DNA from: a virus
Reading direction: 5' to 3' (one strand)
Length of the DNA stretch: 43,165 nt
IMG/VR virus record: IMGVR_UViG_3300031774_001518
Span: 1 to 43,165 of that record
How positions within the stretch are numbered: the first letter of the stretch is position 1; each line of letters begins with the position of its first letter. Shown piece after piece: positions 1 to 7,474 of this stretch. A model generated the notes under the pieces. That model ran no database searches and was not told the origin of the DNA. It saw nothing but the letters and a program-made list of their open reading frames with translations. A program made the position numbers and the translations under genes.

Positions 1-770
1 TACAATTAAAGTATATGGCTGAACTGCTAGGTGTAGATATAAAGATAGGTGGAATGTGGCATGCTGGTAGTTATGATCCTGCAGACTTCTTAGGCAGACT
101 TATAGGTGATAAACCTTGGGTTAGAAATGCTGAAAGAAGTATGTATGAATGTTTTGATCATAACTTCTTTGCAACACAATTCCATATAGATATGTTTGAA
201 GAAAACTTTCCATTTATAGATAAAAGCAAAATGTATAAAGTAGGATGGCCTATGGAATACATGGTTAATACTCTAAATGGATATTCAGGTGCTCAGGCAA
301 ACAAATATGATATGGTTTTATTTCCACATAGACTTGCTCCAGAAAAGCAAGTTGATATCTTTAAAGATCTATCGGACAGTATGGATGATGTAGAATTTGT
401 TATTGCTCAAGACAGGCAATTAAGCAAAGACGAATATCATTCCTTACTTGCTAACAGCAAAATTGTGTTTAGTGCTAATCAACAAGAGACACTAGGCATT
501 AGTTGTTACGAAGGAGCACTAGTTGGTGCTTCTCCCCTTGTTCCAGATAGATTGAGTTATACAGAAATGTATGACTCAGAATTTAAGTATCCAAGTGAAT
601 GGACGGAAAATTACGACACCTACTTGGAACACAAAGAAAAACTTATGGCAAAGATAAGGCAAATACTAGGCAAGAATGATGTATCACATAGTAGCAAGAG
701 TTTAGCAGACAATCTTGGTGCGAACTTTTTTAATGGTGATGCATTATATAAAATAATAGGAAATCAATAA
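1..770 (+). CDS. Glycosyltransferase, GT-B type, 5' end cut by window edge
   Basis: The reading frame is open to the first base, and residues before the first Met (base 15) still read like protein, so the true start lies outside the window. The visible part is about 255 residues. It carries a GT4-like C-terminal donor-binding signature: E158 and E166 (counted from the Met at 15) form an E-x7-E pair within ETLGISCYEGALVGASPLVP. The N-terminal part has a WHAGSYDP segment of the kind I associate with phage glycosyltransferases. The role would be transfer of a sugar from a nucleotide donor. The target (DNA base, virion protein or host glycan) is not shown. Its stop overlaps by one base the start of the epimerase gene, so the two are probably translated together and act on sugars. 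Family fairly sure; substrate unknown. Confidence 0.75.
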   Translation, partial: QLKYMAELLGVDIKIGGMWHAGSYDPADFLGRLIGDKPWVRNAERSMYECFDHNFFATQFHIDMFEENFPFIDKSKMYKVGWPMEYMVNTLNGYSGAQANKYDMVLFPHRLAPEKQVDIFKDLSDSMDDVEFVIAQDRQLSKDEYHSLLANSKIVFSANQQETLGISCYEGALVGASPLVPDRLSYTEMYDSEFKYPSEWTENYDTYLEHKEKLMAKIRQILGKNDVSHSSKSLADNLGANFFNGDALYKIIGNQ

Positions 771-1732
771 TGAGCGAACAGCAGAAAACAATTTTAGTTA
801 CAGGAGGCAGTGGATTTATAGGAAGTATTACTTGTAAATTTTTAGTAGATTCAGGGCACAATGTAATTAATATCGATAGAATAAAAAGACAACAGGAAGG
901 TGTGCATCAATATCCATTCGATATAGACAATCATCAACTTGAAGGTGTTATTGCACTTACAAAACCTGATGCCGTAATACATTTGGCCGCTGACCATAGT
1001 GTGCCGTTAAGTATTGGCAATCCAGCAGATACATACTACAACAACGTTGCAAATACAGTTGCATTGTTGAAGCATTGTATTAAGAATAATGTAAAACATT
1101 TTGTCTTTAGTAGTTCAAGTTCTGTATATGGCAATAGCGAGTTCGTTGTTAATACTGAAACAGACCCAACTAACCCTTTAACACCTTATGGTAGAAGTAA
1201 AGAAATGATTGAAACTGTTCTTAAGGACTTTTCAAATGCATATGATTTAACATTTGCAAGTTTAAGATACTTTAATGCCGCTGGTAGTTATGAAGGATTA
1301 GGTTACACATTAGAACCTAAAAGTCACTTAGTTCCAATTCTAGTAGATAAAGCACTTAATGGTGAAACATTTACTTTGAATGGTGAAGACTATGAGACTA
1401 AAGACGGAACATGTGAAAGAGATTACACCCATGTGGCCGATATAGCATCAGCACATATATCTGCACTAAACTATCTATTTGATGGTGGCAGTGGAGGTAT
1501 ATTTAATATAGGTGGTGGTTCTAGTAACAGTATTAAAGAAGTGATCGCAGAAGTAGAAAAGCAATTAGATTTAACAATAGATACTGAAGTAGGACCTAAA
1601 AGAGAAGGTGACCCTGCTGTAACATCAGCCAACGTTGCCAGAGCATGGGAAGAGTTTGGTTGGGAATCAAATTTTGATATTGAGGATATAGTTAAAGATG
1701 AAATTGCATTTCAGCAAAGCCAAAAGAAATAA
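770..1732 (+). CDS. galE: NAD-dependent epimerase, UDP-glucose 4-epimerase-like
   Basis: This is an extended short-chain dehydrogenase/reductase of 320 residues, close to the usual GalE length of about 330. Residues 11-19 (TGGSGFIGS) form the Rossmann glycine motif for NAD. The serine stretch near 114-118 and Y140/K144 (YGRSK) give the catalytic Ser-Tyr-Lys set, and LRYFNAAG follows as in GalE enzymes. The expected reaction is C4 inversion of a UDP-hexose. Other epimerases or dehydratases of the same superfamily are possible, so the exact sugar is inferred. The ATG overlaps the stop of the upstream glycosyltransferase by one base, implying coupled translation and a shared sugar pathway. The UDP-sugar dehydrogenase and NeuB-like genes far to the right could draw on the same precursors. 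Confidence 0.82.
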   Translation: MSEQQKTILVTGGSGFIGSITCKFLVDSGHNVINIDRIKRQQEGVHQYPFDIDNHQLEGVIALTKPDAVIHLAADHSVPLSIGNPADTYYNNVANTVALLKHCIKNNVKHFVFSSSSSVYGNSEFVVNTETDPTNPLTPYGRSKEMIETVLKDFSNAYDLTFASLRYFNAAGSYEGLGYTLEPKSHLVPILVDKALNGETFTLNGEDYETKDGTCERDYTHVADIASAHISALNYLFDGGSGGIFNIGGGSSNSIKEVIAEVEKQLDLTIDTEVGPKREGDPAVTSANVARAWEEFGWESNFDIEDIVKDEIAFQQSQKK

Positions 1733-1733
1733 C

Positions 1734-1762
1734 TTGACAAACACAGCAATCGGAGTTACTAT
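1734..1762 (+). promoter_or_regulatory. Putative sigma70-type promoter
   Basis: TTGACA (1734-1739) is followed after 17 bases by TACTAT (1757-1762). The -35 box overlaps the end of the epimerase region. Transcription would start at about base 1769, the A of the next ATG, so the mRNA could be nearly leaderless. It is weaker than the four TTGACA-16-TATWAT promoters elsewhere in the window. Confidence 0.45.
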
Positions 1763-1768
1763 ATAACT

Positions 1769-2248
1769 ATGGATAAACTATATTACTCGTATGATGACAT
1801 GGTATCTGACTGTAGGGTTATTGTTAGAGAAATGGCACATGATGGGTATATGCCCGATGTTATTATTGGACCTGGTAGAGGTGCATATCCTTTTGGTGTA
1901 ATGCTAAGTCATTATTTTGAAGTTCCTTTTGAAGCATTTAGATGGCAGACAAGAGACGGAGCAATCGAAGATTCGGAGACTCTAAGACATATTTTGTCTA
2001 AATACAATAGTAAAACAGTTCTAGTTGTTGATGATATCAACGACACAGGAACTACATTGATTGGTATTAATGATGTAATAGAAAGCCATGCAAAGATAGA
2101 TATGGAATCAGCACATCAAGACGTTACTTACTCTACACTTTTTGATAAAGAGTCTAGCCAGTTTAGTAATGTTGAATATACAGCAAATCGTGTATTACCT
2201 GATGAAGAAAGGTGGATAGTATTTCCGTATGAGGAATGGTGGAAGTGA
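1769..2248 (+). CDS. Purine-type phosphoribosyltransferase
   Basis: A protein of 159 residues with the PRPP-binding signature at residues 84-97 (VLVVDDINDTGTTL), the hallmark of type I phosphoribosyltransferases. An N-terminal PPi-loop-like segment, GPGRGAY, lies near residues 34-40. Length and motif order resemble bacterial hypoxanthine/xanthine-guanine phosphoribosyltransferases, which make a nucleotide from a free base and PRPP. The base used cannot be read from the sequence. In a phage it would serve nucleotide salvage. A possible -35/-10 pair lies just upstream and a GGAG sits 13 bases before the ATG, a long spacing. The 3' end overlaps the next small gene by 13 bases. Family assignment is firm; substrate is not. 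Confidence 0.8.
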   Translation: MDKLYYSYDDMVSDCRVIVREMAHDGYMPDVIIGPGRGAYPFGVMLSHYFEVPFEAFRWQTRDGAIEDSETLRHILSKYNSKTVLVVDDINDTGTTLIGINDVIESHAKIDMESAHQDVTYSTLFDKESSQFSNVEYTANRVLPDEERWIVFPYEEWWK

Positions 2249-2442
2249 GCAGTTTAGTAAGTTTACAGAATCATCTTAAAGTCTTAGAAGAAAGACACAG
2301 AGAGTTAGACAAAAAAATTGAAAACGACTATCAGCATCATATAGATGATACTGTATTAGCAAATGAGAAAGTTGAGAAACTTAATCTAAAGAGAGAAATA
2401 GAAGAATTAAAAAACAAAATTAAAGGACATCCACGTCCATAA
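2236..2442 (+). CDS. Small coiled-coil protein, YdcH/DUF465-like
   Basis: 68 residues, predicted almost wholly helical with heptad-like Leu spacing. The pattern (L-x2-H-x2-LDKKI near 17-28, then a charged stretch and EKLNLKREIEELKNKI at the end) resembles the DUF465/YdcH family of short cytoplasmic coiled-coil proteins of unknown role. The start overlaps the phosphoribosyltransferase by 13 bases. A GTG a few codons in is an alternative start. It sits between salvage and pterin genes with no visible link to either. Function unknown; the family match is from memory of the motif. Confidence 0.62.
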   Translation: MVEVSSLVSLQNHLKVLEERHRELDKKIENDYQHHIDDTVLANEKVEKLNLKREIEELKNKIKGHPRP

Positions 2443-2456
2443 CTCGGAGAAACAGA

Positions 2457-3146
2457 ATGGAAACTAGTAAGAAGATTAAAGAGAAACTGCAACAAGACGG
2501 TAAAAGGTTTTGGGCAGGTGATAACATTTCAGCATACTTGGATGAAGGAGATAAGCAAAAACTTATAGATGAGTTGGCTCCTAAGTTTGAGTCTGTATTA
2601 GAAGGACTTGTTATTGATATTGAGAACGACCCTAACAGTAATGACACAGGTAGACGTCTTGCTAAGATGTATATCAACGAACTAATGGCAGGTAGGTATG
2701 AGCCTATGCCTAAAGCAACTGCTTTCCCTAATGACAGTATAGATAGGTATGAAGGCATGTTAGTTGTGCGTAGTGAACTTACAAGTATGTGTTCACATCA
2801 CCACCAGATTGTTAGAGGTGTAGCATACATTGGTATTATTGCCAGTGAGAAACTAATAGGTTTAAGTAAATACACTAGAATAGCACAATGGTGTGCTATG
2901 CGTGGCACATTACAAGAAGAACTTGCTAATGACATTGCTAGAGAGATTCAGAAAGCCACAGGTGCAGAACACTTAGGCATTTATATACAAGCAACACATG
3001 GTTGCGTAGAGAACAGAGGTGTTAAAGCACATAGCAGTCTTACACAAACTACTGTTCTTAAAGGAGCATTTAAAGATGATCCTAGCACTAAGAAAGAGTT
3101 TATGGATAATGTGAAACTACAACAATCATATGCGTGTGATAGATAA
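2457..3146 (+). CDS. folE: GTP cyclohydrolase I
   Basis: 229 residues, about the length of bacterial FolE. The zinc and catalytic residues are present: C112, H114 and H115 in the SMCSHHHQ motif, and C183 in the later HGCVENRGV motif. The family phrase GLSKYTRI also occurs (usually GLSKxARI). The enzyme turns GTP into 7,8-dihydroneopterin triphosphate, the first step of folate and of the queuosine/7-deazaguanine route. A QueE gene follows two genes later, so the second route is the more likely purpose. Phages use 7-deazaguanines as DNA modifications or may feed host tRNA queuosine. No QueD, QueC or DNA-inserting transglycosylase is visible here. A CGGAG ribosome site lies about 8 bases before the ATG. 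The next gene begins at the last base of its stop. Confidence 0.88.
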   Translation: METSKKIKEKLQQDGKRFWAGDNISAYLDEGDKQKLIDELAPKFESVLEGLVIDIENDPNSNDTGRRLAKMYINELMAGRYEPMPKATAFPNDSIDRYEGMLVVRSELTSMCSHHHQIVRGVAYIGIIASEKLIGLSKYTRIAQWCAMRGTLQEELANDIAREIQKATGAEHLGIYIQATHGCVENRGVKAHSSLTQTTVLKGAFKDDPSTKKEFMDNVKLQQSYACDR

Positions 3147-3673
3147 TGATAGAAACTAGAAATGCAACTAATACACTAGTCCTTAGTAGGTCAGGTGTAA
3201 ACATTTGGAATATTGCTGATATGCTTTTACAAAAGAAATCATTTGAATTCCTAAGTAGCAGGTTTCCTATTAACAAAGATGAAATATTTGCAGTAATAGA
3301 TTGTGTTGCAGATATAAAATCTAAACATGTAGAAGGAGATATAGAGTTTAGAGATATTGGTGAGGAAGGTATAATTACTTTAGAAACAATCAGTATCAGC
3401 GAAGGTATGTATTTTAATATAATTAACTTTGCAAGAATTTGGTATCCTCATACAGACAATTTAAACTTTTTATATGAGAAGGGATTATCATACCTTCTAA
3501 TTGAAGTATTTACAGATATAAATAATAATGTAACTACATTTCATGATAGTGATATACATGATATAATTTACCATGCAGTCATTTTTGCAGTTGGTCCAAT
3601 TACAGATGCAAACTTTGTTTTAAACGGTTTGCCAGTAGAAGAATATAATGAATTAAAATATGAAGCAACCTAA
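3146..3673 (+). CDS. Hypothetical protein between folE and queE
   Basis: 175 residues, not recognised. The protein is acidic, looks mixed alpha/beta and has no signal peptide or clear membrane segment. It was checked for QueD (6-carboxytetrahydropterin synthase), which would fit the position, but the Cys/His zinc pattern of QueD is absent. It does contain scattered His residues (HTD, TTFHDSDIHD), not enough to name a fold. The ATG overlaps the folE stop and its end overlaps queE by 14 bases, so it is made with both and may act in the same pathway. That link is only positional. Confidence 0.65.
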   Translation: MIETRNATNTLVLSRSGVNIWNIADMLLQKKSFEFLSSRFPINKDEIFAVIDCVADIKSKHVEGDIEFRDIGEEGIITLETISISEGMYFNIINFARIWYPHTDNLNFLYEKGLSYLLIEVFTDINNNVTTFHDSDIHDIIYHAVIFAVGPITDANFVLNGLPVEEYNELKYEAT

Positions 3674-4556
3674 ATTAAGATACAGCGAAGCATTTTATAG
3701 TGTGCAAGGAGAAGGCAGATTTGTCGGTGTGCCTAGTGTATTTTTACGAACTTTTGGTTGCAACTTTGAATGTGCAGGCTTTGGACAAGAGCGAGGTAAC
3801 TTAATTGCAACAGATGAAATGCCTTATGTTACAGACCCTAAAGCAGACAAGAACCACCCAGATGCTTACAAAAGCATAGAAGATTTACCAGTCACTCCAA
3901 TAGGATGTGATTCCAGTGCCAGTTGGGCAATGAAGTATAAACATCTACAGATGACAAAAACTGTAGACGAAGTGGTTGATCACATCACTTCGCTTCTTCC
4001 AAAGGGCACCTTTACTGGCCGACACGGTGAAGACATACACTTGGTGATCACAGGTGGTGAACCGCTACTAGGGTGGCAACGTGTTTGGCCAGCACTTATT
4101 GATGTATTACATCATGATTATGGATTGCTAAATGTTACATTTGAAACTAATGGTAGTAAATCCTGTGATGATAATATGATTGAATACTTTAACAATGAAG
4201 GTAAGCATGTTCACGTAACTTGGTCAACCTCACCTAAACTATCAATTAGTGCTGAAACAAGAGAGGATACACTTATACCTGAATGTTTACTAAGCATGAA
4301 TAAAGTTACAAACAGTTTTTTATATAATAAGTTTGTTGTAAGAGATATGATAGACTTTGATGAAGTAGATGAATATGTTGATGCATACAAAAAAGCAGGA
4401 GTTATACTAGACTCAGTATTTTGTATGCCAGAAGGTGCAACGTTTGAGCAACAAGCACTAACAGAAAAAGATGTTGCTGAGGCTTGTATGCTTACAGGAT
4501 ACAAGTTTAGTCCAAGATTACACATTCAATTATTTGGTAATGCTTGGGGAACTTAA
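3660..4556 (+). CDS. queE: 7-carboxy-7-deazaguanine synthase, phage-type QueE
   Basis: 298 residues. The N-terminus has the QueE phrase YSVQGEGRFVGVPSVFLR at 13-30, followed by cysteines C34 and C38 (GCNFEC). The third 4Fe-4S ligand expected two residues later is missing; the next Cys is C83 in PIGCDSSASW. Radical SAM motifs continue with TGGEP near 130-134 for AdoMet binding. QueE contracts 6-carboxytetrahydropterin to CDG, the first deazapurine of the queuosine/archaeosine route. It sits in the same run as folE, though QueD is not seen. The protein is longer than cellular QueE (about 210-245 residues) because of the insert between C38 and C83. I recall similar GFG...GCDS inserts in marine phage homologues. 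Enzyme identity likely; activity depends on C83 completing the cluster. Confidence 0.82.
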   Translation: MKQPKLRYSEAFYSVQGEGRFVGVPSVFLRTFGCNFECAGFGQERGNLIATDEMPYVTDPKADKNHPDAYKSIEDLPVTPIGCDSSASWAMKYKHLQMTKTVDEVVDHITSLLPKGTFTGRHGEDIHLVITGGEPLLGWQRVWPALIDVLHHDYGLLNVTFETNGSKSCDDNMIEYFNNEGKHVHVTWSTSPKLSISAETREDTLIPECLLSMNKVTNSFLYNKFVVRDMIDFDEVDEYVDAYKKAGVILDSVFCMPEGATFEQQALTEKDVAEACMLTGYKFSPRLHIQLFGNAWGT

Positions 4557-4566
4557 GGAGAAAATT

Positions 4567-5193
4567 ATGAATAAAATTAAAATAGATTTTAAAAGTCCAT
4601 GGACAATGCTTTTTGCATTATGTATGGGTGTAGCACTTATGACTAGTTTAGCATTTGCTGACGAAGAACCTGTTGGTTATACGGAGGATGGACTTCCAGT
4701 TTACATGGAAGACTTGCCTGTTGAAGCACGACAGGAAATATTGGAAAAACATATGGCAGAGGCCGATGCACTTTTAGAAGAGGCAAAGCAAGAAAATGAA
4801 CTATCTCAAGAGTTGAGTGTAGATAGACTCTTAGAAATTGATATCAAAAATATTATGAAAGTAAATGTAAACGTTCTTAATATTAATACTGCAGAACTTT
4901 ATTTAGATGATAAAGTTTATACAGTAATAGTTGATTGTAAGTTAACCGAAATAGATAACTTTCAATGGCAAACAATGGGTGACGGCAAACTTAACATTGG
5001 AGACTTTGCAATAGTAAGACGTAACCCTTTTACATATTTTGATAATCCTAATTTAGAATTAACTAAAGAACAAATCGAAGCAAAGTTAAAAGATTGGGAT
5101 ATGGATCAAAGGGTCTGCTTTATTAAGGCATTACAAAAAGCAGGTAATATAGAAACTCCTGACGTAGTAGGAAAATTAAATATAAGAGGATAA
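4567..5193 (+). CDS. Secreted protein of unknown function
   Basis: 208 residues from the ATG at 4567, chosen because AAGGAG lies 7-8 bases upstream; a longer frame from inside queE has no such site. Residues 1-30 look like a Sec signal peptide: a basic start (MNKIKIDFK), a hydrophobic stretch (MLFALCMGVALMTSLAFA) and an Ala-x-Ala-type cleavage site before DEE. The mature part starts acidic and helical (a run of E/A/L residues near 45-85), then becomes mixed with a likely beta region. No family recognised. A phage protein sent to the periplasm could act on the envelope, for instance in superinfection control or lysis. That is a guess from the signal alone. Confidence 0.75.
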   Translation: MNKIKIDFKSPWTMLFALCMGVALMTSLAFADEEPVGYTEDGLPVYMEDLPVEARQEILEKHMAEADALLEEAKQENELSQELSVDRLLEIDIKNIMKVNVNVLNINTAELYLDDKVYTVIVDCKLTEIDNFQWQTMGDGKLNIGDFAIVRRNPFTYFDNPNLELTKEQIEAKLKDWDMDQRVCFIKALQKAGNIETPDVVGKLNIRG

Positions 5194-5194
5194 T

Positions 5195-5353
5195 ATGGCA
5201 CTATATAAAGCAAGAACATCTGCAATTACACCAACTAGAAAAGCATCTAGTATTGGTCAAGGTGGCAGAGGTAGAAGTGTAAAGATTGCAATGTCTACAA
5301 TGAACAAAGCAAAGAAAAGGTCTCATAAGAGATATAGAGGACAAGGCAGATGA
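5195..5353 (+). CDS. Small very basic protein, 52 residues
   Basis: A short frame starting one base after the previous stop and ending in a stop that overlaps the next ATG by four bases (ATGA), the coupling seen throughout this region. About a quarter of its residues are Lys or Arg, with Gly/Arg-rich stretches (GGRGRS, KKRSHKRYRGQGR) and almost no acidic residues. It is supported by coupled junctions on both sides and by an AAGAGGA ribosome site within the end of the upstream gene. Such a composition suits binding to nucleic acid or packing inside the head, but the role is not shown. Confidence 0.7.
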   Translation: MALYKARTSAITPTRKASSIGQGGRGRSVKIAMSTMNKAKKRSHKRYRGQGR

Positions 5354-5547
5354 TTCACAAGTTTGTTGAACGTGGCATTTTTGTTCATAAAGGACATGCT
5401 GTTAGATTTACAATACTTGAAGATGATACTGTTAGAGTTGAAGAAAAGTTTGGAGAAACACAGGCAATACCAAAAAGAATTGATATAGATGAAGCGATTG
5501 AATATCAAGATCAATTAAAGGAGATAGGATATGGCAAAGAAGACTAA
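5350..5547 (+). CDS. Hypothetical protein, 65 residues
   Basis: Not recognised. The N-terminal two thirds alternate hydrophobic and polar residues (GHAVRFTILEDDTVRVEE), suggesting a small beta sheet, and the C-terminus is an acidic helix (DIDEAIEYQDQLKEIGY). No Cys and no membrane segment. It overlaps the basic gene before it by 4 bases and the gene after it by 17 bases, which supports a real, coupled gene. Confidence 0.6.
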   Translation: MIHKFVERGIFVHKGHAVRFTILEDDTVRVEEKFGETQAIPKRIDIDEAIEYQDQLKEIGYGKED

Positions 5548-6046
5548 ATTACCATTCAGTATGATGCCTGCTAGTTGGGGACTTAAAGGTAAGTCTCGAG
5601 CAGTAGCAGAAGCAGAATACTATTATGATGGTGAAGAACTAGAAAAAGCACTTGCGGCCATTGATGCTAATACTGAAGAAGAGAAGTCAGTTGCAGAAAT
5701 AGAAATTGATGTAAAGAACGGCAAAATAAGTCAGTCAGAAGCAGATAAAAAAATAGCAGGTTTAAAACAGGAACCTTGGGTTAATGTAAATAAGATGGGT
5801 ATAGACCCAGAGAATGCAAAAGCAGGGTTTATAGAATTAGATTGGAATGATCATTTTGTTGCAATGCTACATGATAACGGTTACACAGGAACTGGTGACG
5901 AAGATGTAGTAAACAAATGGTTTAATGATGTGTGCAGAACTGTATTAATACAGGAACGTGCAGATTTAGATTATGGACTACAAGAAGGACAGAGAGAAGA
6001 TGTCGTCAGATCAAGTGAACTCGACAGAGACCAAGACGAAGATTAA
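5531..6046 (+). CDS. Conserved phage-type hypothetical protein, 171 residues
   Basis: Starts MAKKTKLPFSMMPASWGLKGKSR, a basic N-terminus with a phrase I associate with conserved unknown proteins of marine T4-like phages. The middle is acidic and helical (Glu/Ala-rich near 30-75). The C-terminus ends with a run of Asp/Glu residues. AGGAGATAG lies 6-12 bases before the ATG. No domain with a known activity is seen. The 3' end overlaps the next gene. Function unknown; the conservation claim rests on memory of sequence patterns. Confidence 0.68.
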   Translation: MAKKTKLPFSMMPASWGLKGKSRAVAEAEYYYDGEELEKALAAIDANTEEEKSVAEIEIDVKNGKISQSEADKKIAGLKQEPWVNVNKMGIDPENAKAGFIELDWNDHFVAMLHDNGYTGTGDEDVVNKWFNDVCRTVLIQERADLDYGLQEGQREDVVRSSELDRDQDED

Positions 6047-6248
6047 ACTAGCAGAAATATCTGCTAAGATAGATCAGTTAGTTGCAGATGAATGCAAAGA
6101 ATTAACGTTTGAAGAAATCAACCACATACTAGATAATTACGAAAAATATCTAACGTATGACCTCAAAAGAAATTTTACAGAATTACGTGAAAAGAACTTG
6201 AAAGAATCTCCTTTTGATGCTATAATAAATGATAACTTAGGAATATGA
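6000..6248 (+). CDS. Hypothetical protein, 82 residues
   Basis: The start at 6000 (MSSDQVNST) is preferred over an earlier in-frame ATG at 5973 because purine-rich AAGGACAGAGAG lies just upstream; the 5973 ATG has none. It overlaps the previous gene by 47 bases in another frame. The product is charged and helical (KLAEISAKIDQLVADE, FEEINHILDNYEKYL), likely coiled. It ends one base before the exonuclease gene, so it is probably co-translated with it. Not recognised. Confidence 0.6.
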   Translation: MSSDQVNSTETKTKIKLAEISAKIDQLVADECKELTFEEINHILDNYEKYLTYDLKRNFTELREKNLKESPFDAIINDNLGI

Positions 6249-6249
6249 T

Positions 6250-7242
6250 ATGGAAAAGAAAACTTTTATACTTGTAGACTCTCTTAATATGTTCTTCCGT
6301 GCGAAGCATGTAGGTGGAGGTAAAGATATTGATATGCGTGTTGGTATGGCTATGCACATTATGTTTAATAGTGTTAAGAAAGCATGGCGTGATTTTGATG
6401 GCTCACATGTGGTATTTTGTTTAGAAGGTAGAAGTTGGCGTAAAGACTTTTATGCTCCATATAAAGCAAATAGAAAAGTTACAAGAGACAAACGTAGTCC
6501 ACGTGAAATGGAAGATGATGAGTTGTTCTTCGAAGCATACAACGACTTTGTTGAATATTTGGATACTAAAACTAATTGTAGTGTTATACAACAGCCTAAT
6601 GCAGAAGCAGATGACTTAATTGCTACTTGGATACAAGAACATCCACAAGATGATCATATTATTATAAGCACAGACAGTGACTTCTATCAATTACTAGCAC
6701 CTAATGTAATACAGTTCAACGGCACTACTGATCAAATAGTTAGCCTAGAAGGCTTTAAGAGTGCTAAGACAGGTGAGTATGTAATAGATAAAAAGACAGG
6801 TGAACCTAAGAAAGCAATAGACCCAGAGTTTGTATTGTTTGAGAAGTGTGTTAGAGGTGACAGCAGTGACAATGTGTTTAGTGCTTACCCTGGTGCTAGA
6901 CTTAAAGGCAGTAAGAACAAAACTGGTATCACAGAAGCATTTAACGACCGTGTAACAGGCGGTTTTGATTATAATAACTTCATGTTACAACGTTGGGTTG
7001 ATCATGAAGAGCAAGAGCATAGAGTTGTAGATGACTTCGAACGTAATAGAATCCTTATAGACCTAACTGCTCAACCTGATGAAGTAAAAGCAGAATGTAA
7101 AGCAAGGATTAATGAAGCAGTAAGCAAAGAGCCTGTTTCACAAGTTGGTATACACTTTATGAAGTTTTGCTCTAAGTGGAACTTACAACGTATGAGTAAT
7201 ACACCAAATGATTATGCAGAGTTTTTGAATGGACAGATTTGA
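6250..7242 (+). CDS. 5'-3' exonuclease / RNase H, FEN-1 family
   Basis: 330 residues with the metal-binding acidic residues of the FEN/PIN-like nucleases in order: D10 (ILVDSLNMFFRA), E59 (CLEGRSWRKDFYAPYKANR, the arginine/lysine-rich helical arch region), E119, D121 and D122 (AEADDLIA), D142 and D144 (STDSDFYQL), and D204 and D207 (RGDSSDNV). The set matches T4 RNase H and the 5' nuclease domain of Pol I, which remove RNA primers and 5' flaps during lagging-strand synthesis. The DNA-binding H3TH part after D207 looks shorter than in Pol I, as in phage versions. It acts in the cytoplasm at the replication fork. Neighbouring small genes give no more detail. Family assignment is firm. Confidence 0.9.
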   Translation: MEKKTFILVDSLNMFFRAKHVGGGKDIDMRVGMAMHIMFNSVKKAWRDFDGSHVVFCLEGRSWRKDFYAPYKANRKVTRDKRSPREMEDDELFFEAYNDFVEYLDTKTNCSVIQQPNAEADDLIATWIQEHPQDDHIIISTDSDFYQLLAPNVIQFNGTTDQIVSLEGFKSAKTGEYVIDKKTGEPKKAIDPEFVLFEKCVRGDSSDNVFSAYPGARLKGSKNKTGITEAFNDRVTGGFDYNNFMLQRWVDHEEQEHRVVDDFERNRILIDLTAQPDEVKAECKARINEAVSKEPVSQVGIHFMKFCSKWNLQRMSNTPNDYAEFLNGQI

Positions 7243-7474
7243 TAAAGCCATCAAAAGAATTAAGGGGGAGTGGCCCAAAGACCCGATACCATGGATCTTT
7301 ACTACTCCAGATAATGGAAAGACAGTATTCAGAGCAATGAGAAGCGATATATGTCCAGAAGAGTTTAAAGACTCACATGGACAACCAATTAAGCAAATAT
7401 GCTCAGTAAACGGAGAACAAGTTGCTCGAGATGAGGACTATGGAACACAGGAGACACAATATGGCAAAGCCTAA
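7229..7474 (+). CDS. Hypothetical protein, 81 residues
   Basis: Overlaps the exonuclease end by 14 bases; AGAG within the upstream gene could serve as ribosome site. It reads as a compact soluble protein with a basic N-terminus (DRFDKAIKRIKGEWPKD) and aromatic and Pro residues (PIPWIFTT), plus two Cys. No family recognised and no metal-binding pattern beyond the two isolated Cys. Confidence 0.58.
   Translation: MDRFDKAIKRIKGEWPKDPIPWIFTTPDNGKTVFRAMRSDICPEEFKDSHGQPIKQICSVNGEQVARDEDYGTQETQYGKA

Noticed and set aside
2420-2758. Leftward frame of 112 codons opposite folE.
   Set aside because: It lies antisense to a conserved enzyme with all catalytic residues, and no ribosome site or coupling supports it.
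3146-3673. QueD between folE and queE.
   Set aside because: The zinc-binding His set and Cys nucleophile of QueD are missing; only its position fits.
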